Assembly (NCBI GenBank): GCA_002914845.1
Contig: JXTC01000002.1
Location: 3,462,846-3,526,845 of the forward strand
Source: Trema orientale
Taxonomy: Eukaryota; Streptophyta; Magnoliopsida; Rosales; Cannabaceae
DNA length: 64,000 nt
Reading direction: 5' to 3'
Part shown: positions 56,124 through 64,000 of the stretch, piece by piece
Layout of the letters: each line of letters starts with the position of its first letter
How positions within the stretch are numbered: position 1 is the first letter of the stretch
Notes under the pieces: model-generated
Database searches by the model: none
What the model was told of the DNA's origin: nothing
What the model saw: the letters and a program-made list of their open reading frames with translations, nothing else
Made by a program: the position numbers and the translations under genes

Positions 56124-57633
56124 TGATAATTGTATTTTACACTTATCTTTACTATACTTTCGAGCTTAAGAATTGCTCGTCTTTGAGCTCTTTTTACTTG
56201 TTTTGTTATTTTTAATGCATATTTCAGGTGAGAGATTGTTGAGCGAAGAATATTATTTTTATGAGTTATTTTGGAGGAAAAGTCAAGTCGTTTAAGTGAC
56301 AAATTCGCACAGTAACGAGAGAAGACCAGTGATAGAGCGTTTAGAGTGAAGTTAGAAGCGAGACAAGACAGCGCCATTTCACAGAAGATTTGGCGCTGTA
56401 GCCCCAAAATCATTGGGGCTGCGGCGCCAAACACACGAGGCCGCAGCCCCAATTCCATGGGACTGCAGTCCCATTTTCTTGGCGCTGCGGCCTCAATTCC
56501 ATAGGGCTGCAGCGCTAAGTTTATGGTGCTGCAGTGCCAACTTGTGGCACTACAGCACCACCATTTAGCACCGCAGTGCCATCTTCCTACCAGCTTTGGC
56601 GCCGTAGCGCCAAAAAATTACAGAAAACCCGAAACTGAGTCGTGACAGCTCCTCTATTTAACTTCTCTTTCTCTCATCTGAAGAGGTGGAAGAAAGGGGA
56701 CAAAAACCCTAGCAGCCAAAGGGTTCCTAGAGCCATTTCTAAGGGAGAAAACAATAACAAGGAGAAGATTGAAGAAGGAGAAATCAGATTAGAAGCTTCA
56801 AAAGAGTTTTTTTATCTCTTACTCTTATCTTTCTCTCTTCTATTTTCTGCAAGATGATTATGTATCAATCCTTACATATGTGTTGTGATTCTTTTTGTAT
56901 GAACATGAGCTAAACTTCATTTTCAGGGAGGCAATTGAACCTCTAATGTAATTCAATTATTTAGTTTTCCTTTACTGTTCTTGATATCTGTTGTTGAGTT
57001 AATTGTTCTATCTTGAGCTTATTTACTTGGCCATTAAATAGAGTTATGTTGTGAAGTCTTTATGAACTTAGGAAAGGGAATATAGGATTGGACATAGATA
57101 GAACATCACAAGATCGCCTAGTGTAGTGTGAGTTTACATAAGATAGGAATATACCTATGTGATTTGTGCAACCATTATATGAGAACTACCAAACTTAATG
57201 AATCTAGTCAATTTATATTGGGAGTAAGATACTAGCTTGTCTAGATATTTTTACTTATATCTTGGAAAAGAGTTTATGAATACATTAAGATTTTTGGTTG
57301 TCAATTCTAAATAGACAATTGTTTTATGAGGAAAACTAGTAGTTGGAGGAGTTAGAGGATAGATTGCATCCCTAGGTCCCTTATTATTGCTTTAAGAATT
57401 ATCTTTGGTTGCTTGCTTTCATTTTCTTTTTTTGCATTTTTACATTATATTCACTTTTCAATTCTTGCTGAAAACTATCCATTCTTGTGGTTTGGATAAA
57501 TTAGAAGCTAATTTTGGTTAGTAGTTACCAATTTTAAATCAAGTACTCTCCGTGTTATCGACGCTCTCTTACTCTATATTGCTTGTTACGATCCGTATAC
57601 TTGCAGTGTTTATTTTCTAGAAATAGCCCAACA
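56124..57633 (+). mobile_element. Athila-type LTR, copy L2 (about 1.5 kb)
   Basis: Starts TGATAATTGTATTTTACAC just after a polypurine tract (AGTTTGGGGG) and ends AGCCCAACA, directly followed by a PBS-like TTTTTGGTGCCGTTGC. It contains GC-rich array 3, a probable promoter region near 56640-56670 and the AACTTAATGAATCTAG words shared with other copies. It serves both as 3' end of E1 and as 5' end of the next internal region. Confidence 0.75.
56365..56612. repeat. GC-rich palindrome-like array 3 (inside LTR L2)
   Basis: About ten 14-mers of the GGCGCTGCAGCGCC type at 15-30 bp spacing: GGGGCTGCGGCGCC, GGGACTGCAGTCCC (a perfect palindrome), GGCGCTGCGGCCTC, GGTGCTGCAGTGCC, GGCACTACAGCACC and GGCGCCGTAGCGCC. 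This lies in the U3 part of the LTR. Confidence 0.85.
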
Positions 57634-57767
57634 AGTTTTTGGTGCCGTTGCTGGGGATAAAATATTGTCCCTTTTGATTAAAAACTTGTATTCATTTTGG
57701 TTGTATTAAAAATGAATAATGACAATAATGATAGCACTCTTCAAGTTTTTATATGTTATCGTATGTT

Positions 57768-57811
57768 ACCGTTGCCAGTAATATATGATAACATATATTA
57801 TCGGCAACGGT
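57768..57811. repeat. 20-bp inverted repeat with 4-nt loop beside the PBS
   Basis: Arms ACCGTTGCCAGTAATATATG (57768-57787) and its complement at 57792-57811 match at 18 of 20. The arms contain the PBS-like core CCGTTGCC and its reverse complement. Confidence 0.8.
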
Positions 57812-57814
57812 GTC

Positions 57815-59960
57815 AAAAAATTATTGGCTAGAATCTGTAACTATAAAATCACACACTCCTGTGCAAGTACATATGGTCACAAGTAATATAGTTATAGAAG
57901 TAGAGTGTCGAATCTACGGGGATTGATTTCTAATTTAATGCTAAGTATCAAAATTGTCTCAATCTTAACTTTATCCAAACAAATAATATATAGATTTTGA
58001 AGAAATAAAACTAAAGAAACTAAACTATCATGTAAAATAAATAAAAGTGAGGAATAAGAAAAATGTCTAGTTTTACTAATTCCCTAACCTTCCTTTAAAC
58101 ATACAATCTCCTAATTTCATTCTCACATTAATTAGTCTACTAGAGTTGTCAACCGAAAATTTATATGTATTCACAAACTCCTTTCTAAGACATAAGTGAA
58201 AATACTTAGACAAGCTAATATGTTACTCCTAAAAAAAAGTAACTAGATTCATTAAGTTTAGTTATTCTCACACAAAGATTGCACAAGTTACATAGATATA
58301 TTCCTGTCTTATGCAAACTTGCCCCACATTAGGTGATCTTATATTATTTTACCTAAGTCCAAACCTAAATTTCCCTTCCGAAGTTCATAAAAGTTTTACT
58401 CAACAATCTATTTAGTCATCAATTAAATAGAAGCAATAAATATAAGGTAAAACAAATAACTCAATAAAGGATTTAATTAATGAAAGAGGAGCGAAATGTA
58501 CAAACAAAAGATTCAAGGTTGGTTCATATAGTAAAACTAGACAAAGAAATATTTAGTTCATAATGTAAATTGAGAACAATAAAATTTTAATACAATGAAT
58601 TCAAGAAATATAAAATATCATAAAAATACACAAGAGGTAATTACTGACACTGATAATTTCCAATTGGTTCCTCAATATTCACATGATAACGTAACTTAAA
58701 AAAAAAATGCAAATATTGGCTGGGTATTAAGAATAACTTAAGAGTATATCTCATCTCAGATCGAATTTCATGTTTGTGTATGTGTAAATGCCTTTCTCCT
58801 ATTATTGTGTGAAATCCGGATAAGTTTATACAAACATATATTAAGCACAAAATCTCAAAGGAAATAATCAAGTTTCATAAGTTTACTTTTCAAATCCATC
58901 TCCAATAATGTAGATTAACACAACACCAAAGATCAAAAGGTCTTTTTTAAGCTTGTAATGTGGACTTTGGTGAAGGTATGATTTTTTAGATAAAGTAAGC
59001 TCAAATCACCCTTAAGCATATTAACTTTAGGACTCATATAGAACTATTCTTTCACACACCAAGTAATACACCAATAAAATCAAAATTTCTTTTCCTTCCA
59101 TCAACACATAGCTAAACACTTATATTTTTTTTTGTTGAGTTGTACACCCCAAAGCTCGTTTCTTTCTTTCATGAACAAGTGCATAACTCATCTTTTTTTT
59201 TCCTTTTTTTATACAATCTCACTCCACCCATCCTCCCATAACATAACATAGCTCAAAATAATTGAATAAAGACAATTAATATGCTTAAGGGATAAAGGTT
59301 GAATGATATTATTTTAGGTTAGGCTAATATATATATGACTGAAGAAGAAAAGGCTTTACAGGGCTCAAAATGGGTTTACTAGGGATAAAATATGTCATGG
59401 TTAGCTTGAACGGCTCAAACAGTCCAAAGATTACCTAAATCCTTTCCTTCGTGAAATACTATCTAAGATTTCGCCTCAATAGATTATCAAGTAAATTCTA
59501 GTACTTATGAGATATCAAAATGTCATATTCACATAAACATTCTCCAGATTTACACATAAATTAAAGATCAAGGCATTGTGCTCAATATAGTCTTTTACAA
59601 TCAAAATAGAACTAACACAAGAGTTATCCATAAGACTAAGCCAATATCCACATTTTTCAACAAGTTACGCAAAAATTCGCCTCTAGTTCTTATCATTGGA
59701 ACATGGTAATCATCAAAGAAAATATAAAATACCACTATTTATTCAAACACGCAATCACACGACTAGAAAAATAAACACATAACCACAAACAAACAAACAC
59801 AAGTACAATCCAACAAAGTTTGCTCCCTCTCCCAAACTTAGCATGCAAAATATTGGAAAATTAAAGAACAAAAGAATGAGTTTAGGGATACTTCTCTCAT
59901 TGGTACATAGCCATGAAGCTTGATCTTCTTGAAATGGCACCATCTATTTGGATTGCTCAA
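57815..59960 (-). mobile_element. inverted Athila-type LTR and 3' region
   Basis: 57828-58630 is an LTR on minus, related to 53640-54420. 58640-59960 reads on minus as the 3' region of the same kind of element (the complement of words such as GAGCC-TTCAAGC, TCGAGG-GAAATC and TTACAAGCT in E1). No coding region remains. It breaks internal region 2. Confidence 0.55.
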
Positions 59961-61240
59961 CACACTAAAATGAAAAAAAATACTTAGATGGCTCAACACA
60001 CTAAAAAGAAAAAAAACACACTAAAGCTTGATCTCTTTAGATTGCTTGTATTTATCTTTTGTTTGGTTGTTTATCTGTGTGTATTGTTTGGAGCTTTTGA
60101 TAGAGGTTAATGGTCGATGATATTTTTGAGAGTATGTGTGAAATAACTCTTTTGAAATATTTAGTATCATGACTGTTTGTGTGCTTAAATCTTTTGTGGT
60201 TTTGCTTTGTGAGCAACTCTTGAACACATTTTGCATATAGTTGTAAGCATTTAGCCTTTAATTACTTAAATTAGCTTTATGCTTGTGGCTCAGAAAAAAA
60301 TATTTAGTCTCATGTCATCTTAGAACTTGTTTAATTGTCAATCGAGGCGAAATCCTAGGTAGCATAAAAATCAAAGAAATGATGTAGGCCATTTTGGTCC
60401 GGTTGAGCCTTTCAAGCCTACCCTTAAATGTAATATCCTTAGTCACCTCCTTTGAGCCAATTTCTTAGCATTTTTCATTTTGTAAGCCCCATAAATGCTT
60501 CCTACTAATAAATAATTTCCCAAATTATCCAGCTTCACACCATAGATGCACGAAAGTAAACTTTGAATTTATGATGAAGTATGAGTGGTTTAAGAAAAAA
60601 AAAAAGGGAAGTCTTTTTGATGGAAGAAGTTCGGCTACCTTAAATTGGTAGTTAATTTAAAAAGAAAAAAGAAGAAAATGGGTCAAAAGCTAAGTTTAGG
60701 GGAAATTCTTGTGGTATGCTTGAGAGAATTATATTCATTGAGCAAAAAAGGCATCTTGGTGTAAATAAGTCTAAATGATACCATTTCATCCACCTGTATC
60801 CAAGCCTTATATTACAAGTTGATTGAAGACCTATTAATCTTTGATTTAGTGCTATTCTATATTAGTAGAGATTGACATGAAAAACAGCTTATGAGATGAC
60901 TGCTCTACTTTTATTGAGACAGTTCTTAATATGTATCCTAAGTCTGCATAAAGCGATCCGAGTAAATTAGGTTAAATATGAACAACTACTACTTACACAC
61001 ATACTAAGAGTTGACAAAAAAGCCAAGCTACTAGCAGTATTGAAATTCTAAACTGTTGTGATGCTTTAAGCTTCATTTAAGTTATATTTCTTTTAGAGAG
61101 TTTTGAGACAAGATTGACTTCATTCAAAAGCTTCGTTTGTGTGTCTTAATTTTGTTTTTGTGTTGTTTTAGTTAATTCCTGCTTGTTTATTTTTGTTGTT
61201 TTAGCTCGAGGACGAGCTTTAGCTTAAGTTTTGGGGTATT

Positions 61241-62808
61241 TGATAAGTGTATTTTACATTTATCTTTACTATCCTTTTGAGCTTAAGAATTACTCGTCTT
61301 TGAGCTCTTTTTACTTGTTTTGTTATTTTCGAAGCATATTTCAAGTGAGAGATCATTGAGCGAAGAATATTATTTTTCGAAGTTATTTTGGAGGAAAATC
61401 AAGTCGTTTAAGTGACAAATTCACACAGTAACGAGAAAAGACTGGTAATAGAATGTTTAGAGTGTAGTTGGAAGCGAAACAAGTCGGCACAGGATACAAA
61501 GATTAGAGTTGCAGCCCCAAGATTTAGGACTGCAGCCCTAGGAATTTGGCATCATAGCCCCAAAATCATGGGGCTGCAGTGTGACTACCATGAGGCCATG
61601 GCCCCAAATCCATGGGGTTACAGCCCCATGCTCATACCGCTGTGGAGCCAATTTGTGGTGCCGCGGTACCATGTCAGCGGCACCGCAACACCACTTCTTG
61701 GCGCCGTAGCCCCGGTTTCGTGGCACCGCATATTTTGCGCCACAACGCCAGGTTCCTGCTAGCTGTGGCACCGCAGCGACAGAAAGTTGCAGAAAATCTA
61801 GATTTTGCTTGTGACAGCTCCTCTATTTAACTTTTCTTTCTCTCATGTGGAAGAGAGGAGGAGGGGAACGAAAACCCTAGCAGCCAAAGGGTTCCTAAGC
61901 TAATCTAAGGGAGAAAACAATACCAAGGAGAGGATTCAAGAAGGAAAAATCAGATTGGAAAGCTTCAAAAGAGTTTTTCTTTCCTCTTGTTCTTATTTTC
62001 ATCTTCTATTTTCTGCAAATGAATATGTATCTTCCTTGCAATATTTGTTTTGATTCATTTGATACGAACATGAGCTAAACTTATTTTTCTAGGAAGGCAA
62101 TTGAACCTCTAATGTAATCCAACTATATTATTTTCCTCAGTTGTTCTTGATATCCATTGTTTAGTTGATTGTTCTATTTTAAGCTTAATGCATCTATTTA
62201 CGTGGCCATCAAATAGAGTTATAATGTGAAACCTATATGAACTTGGGAAGGGTAATATAGGTTTGGACATAGATAGAACATCACAAGATTGCCTGGTGTA
62301 GGGTGAGTTTATATAGGATAGGAATATACCTATGTGACTTGTGCAACCATTATATGAGAATTACCAAACTTAATGAATCTAGTCAATTTATGTTAGGAGT
62401 AACATGCTAGCTTGTCTAGATATTTTCACTTATGTCTTGGAAAAGAGTTTGTGAATACATTTAGATTTTTGGTTGTCAATTCTAAATGGACAATTGTTTT
62501 ATGAGGAAAACTAGTAGTTGGTAGAGTTAGAGGATAGATTGCATCCCTAGGTCCCTCATTATTGCTTTAAGAATTATCTTTGATTGCTTTCTTTCGTTTT
62601 CTATTCTTGCATTTTTACATTATATTCACTTTTCAATTCTTTCTTAAGACCATCTATTATTGTTGTTTGGATAAATTAGAAGCTAATTTCGGTTAGTAGT
62701 TACCAATTATAAATCAAGTACTCTCCGTGGGATCGACACTCTCTTATTCTATATTACTTGTTGTGACCTGTATACTTACGGTGTTTGTGTGTTAGAAATA
62801 GCCCAACA
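61241..62808 (+). mobile_element. Athila-type LTR, copy L3 (about 1.57 kb)
   Basis: Starts TGATAAGTGTATTTTACA behind a polypurine tract and ends AGCCCAACA before a PBS-like site. It is collinear with L2 throughout, including GC-rich array 4 (61485-61785) and the GACAGCTCCTCTATTTAACT promoter-like stretch near 61814. L2 and L3 differ by many substitutions, so they were not made by one recent insertion. Confidence 0.75.
61485..61785. repeat. GC-rich palindrome-like array 4 (inside LTR L3)
   Basis: Same type of 14-mer array as 56365-56612 but more decayed: GGGGCTGCAGTGTG, GGCACCGCAACACC, GGCGCCGTAGCCCC and GGCACCGCAGCGAC. The open frames over it on both strands are repeat-derived. Confidence 0.8.
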
Positions 62809-62837
62809 AGTTTTTGGTGCTACTGCCAGGGAATTAT

Positions 62838-62887
62838 GATGATAACTTGGAATATTTAGTGCATTCTAAACATTCCAAGTTATCATC
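62838..62887. repeat. perfect 16-bp hairpin just behind the PBS
   Basis: GATGATAACTTGGAAT (62838-62853) and its exact reverse complement (62872-62887) enclose 18 nt, in which TTTAG and CTAAA can pair again. Outer sequence (TTTTGGTGC... and ...GACGCCAAAA) extends the symmetry loosely into the PBS. Confidence 0.9.
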
Positions 62888-62974
62888 AACGACGCCAAAA
62901 TGTTTTCAACTTATGTCTAAGATGAATAATGCAAACAAAGCAGTATAGAGCTTTGTCTATAATAGAGCCAAAAA

Positions 62975-63135
62975 ACCTGTTTAACACATTATTCATATAC
63001 ACGTAGACTGCCAAACATGTATACGAATAATGTTTAACACATTATTTATGTGCTAGGGTTTATGTATGTTCACAAAAGGGATAACACATTATTCATATTG
63101 TATATGGATTTACACATTATTCGTATACACGTTTG
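62975..63135. repeat. direct and inverted copies of ACACATTATTCATATACACG
   Basis: Forward variants lie near 62982, 63031, 63083 and 63112. An inverted variant (TATACGAATAATG) at about 63017-63029 can pair with the first and last. It separates the PBS hairpin from the GC-rich array. Confidence 0.7.
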
Positions 63136-63164
63136 TCCCTAGAAAATTTGAAGAGCACTATCAT

Positions 63165-63500
63165 TTTGGCGCCTCAGGAACTCAATTTGGCACCCCAGGA
63201 CCAAATGTTGCTGATTTCCCAGGTGCTGGCGCCCCAGTGCTACAAAACGGCACCCTGGCACTAAATTTCACGAATTGCCCAGGTGTTGGTGCCTTAGAGG
63301 GTCAGAAATGGAGCCCAGACAACATTCTGGATGCCACAAGTGGGAACTTGTTGCTGCGGTGCCAAGTACACGTCGGAGCTCAGGTTGTGGTGCCCCGGCA
63401 CCACCCTGCGGGGGAAAAGTACTGCAATTTTTTTTTCTGGGTAGTGGCACCCCAGTGCCACTTTTTGGCGCTGTGGCACCACCAGCCCAAAACAAAAAAA
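63165..63500. repeat. GC-rich array 5
   Basis: Variants of GGCGCCCCAGTGC / GGCACCCTGGCAC follow in the same order as parts of arrays 1 and 2. Open frames on both strands across this stretch are repeat-derived. Confidence 0.75.
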
Positions 63501-64000
63501 AAAAAAAGACTTCCCTTGTTTGGCACTGCTACCGCCACCACCGTTAGCTGAAAGTGATCAACTTGGCGAACACTGCACCCTGGAGGTTGACTGAGCGACC
63601 TTCGATCAAGTAAGTGCCTTTTCCTCCTTATTCTTTCTTGTTTAGTGCATTAGGGACAATGCACACTATAAGTTTGGGGGTGTTTCTAACACATACCTGT
63701 TTTGTCTTTGTGAGCATTTTAATTGGTTAAACTTTTAAACTATTTTCTCTTTGTTTTATTTTAGTTATTCAGTTTCTTTCTTTCTTTCATAGTTTTTATT
63801 TATCTTTTGTTTAGTTGTTTATTTATGTGTGTTGTTTGGAGCTTTTGATAGAGTTTAATGGTCAATGATATTTTTGAGAGTATGTGTGAAATAACTCTTT
63901 GAAAATATTTAGTATCATGACTGTTTGTGTGCTTAAATCTTTTATAGTTTTGCTTTGTGAGCAACTCTTGAACACGTTTTGCATATAGTTGTAAGCATTT

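Larger units (their letters stand above)
57634..61240 (+). mobile_element. Athila-type internal region 2, gag-pol absent, holding an inverted copy
   Basis: Begins with the PBS-like site after L2 and ends with the polypurine tract (AAGTTTTGGGG) before L3. The part 60040-61240 parallels 54950-56123 of E1 closely. No gag or pol remains. The middle (57815-59960) is occupied by related sequence in reverse orientation. Confidence 0.65.
62809..64000 (+). mobile_element. Athila-type internal region 3, continuing past the window
   Basis: A PBS-like site follows L3, then a hairpin, a cluster of ACACATTATTCATAT words, GC-rich array 5 (63165-63500) and a 3' region (63540-64000) that parallels 54670-55150 of E1. 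No gag or pol is present between PBS and 3' region, so this copy is internally deleted. It is cut by the window end. Confidence 0.65.

Noticed and set aside
61412-61830. Open frames rich in Pro/His/Trp over the GC array
   Set aside because: Both strands are open because of the repeat, and variants in the other arrays are not kept in frame.
1-64000. CRISPR arrays, operons or other prokaryotic systems
   Set aside because: All repeats are irregular or transposon-type and the gene content is plant nuclear.

Overview
The window reads as nuclear DNA of a flowering plant, almost certainly a eudicot. It is AT-rich with long intergenic stretches. It carries plant-specific gene families (an NLR immune receptor, a DUF4220/DUF594 membrane protein, a short MGCC-type acylated protein), a decayed plastid tRNA-Ser(GCU) copy, and a dense mixture of LINE, SINE, hAT, Mutator-type, Ty1/copia and Ty3/gypsy (Athila-type) elements. 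The gene families would fit a Rosales-like genome, but the species is not identifiable from sequence reading alone.

Layout. 1-1.25 kb: 3' end of a LINE. 2.58-2.85 kb: a tRNA-derived SINE with target duplication. 3.97-4.06 kb: plastid trnS-GCU remnant. 4.2-5.0 kb: two foldback elements. 5.7-6.6 kb (minus): intact single-exon gene for a 307-residue protein starting MGCC. 7.8-9.2 kb: two Mutator-like foldback elements. 10.76-11.74 kb: a hAT-type element with a perfect 8-bp target duplication and a duplicated left end. 12.1-19.3 kb: fossil Ty3/gypsy gag and two Ty1/copia fragments in opposite orientation. 20.5-24.7 kb: a MITE and a retroposed or nested unit bounded by 17-bp direct repeats. 24.9-30.3 kb: a Mutator-like element (MULE) with TIRs and a perfect 9-bp target duplication, holding a broken transposase, a PB1-like N-terminal fragment in the opposite orientation and an LTR insertion.

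31.7-35.3 kb: an NLR-type resistance gene split into two overlapping frames, with an unusual N-terminal membrane helix and no canonical MHD triad. 36.2-36.6 kb: second copy of the foldback family seen at 8.9 kb. 37.4-44.0 kb: an unusual two-armed region of degenerate 21-bp repeats lying in opposite orientations, with a short PPR-protein remnant. 44.7-46.8 kb: an intact single-exon DUF4220/DUF594 gene. A broken fragment of a paralogue lies at 49.6-49.9 kb, and between them are a fossil LTR and a hAT-like element.

49.9-64.0 kb: a chain of Athila-type Ty3/gypsy fossils in which successive internal regions seem to share LTRs, with an inverted related copy inside. These repeats carry arrays of a GC-rich palindrome-like 14-mer (GGCGCTGCAGCGCC and derivatives) and hairpins just behind the primer-binding sites.

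Only three host loci look like genes: the MGCC protein, the NLR (possibly inactive) and the DUF4220 protein. Nothing suggests that they form a pathway or operon. The rest is a record of transposition. The best candidates for something undescribed are the 21-bp inverted repeat domain at 37-44 kb and the GC-rich palindrome arrays at 53-64 kb.
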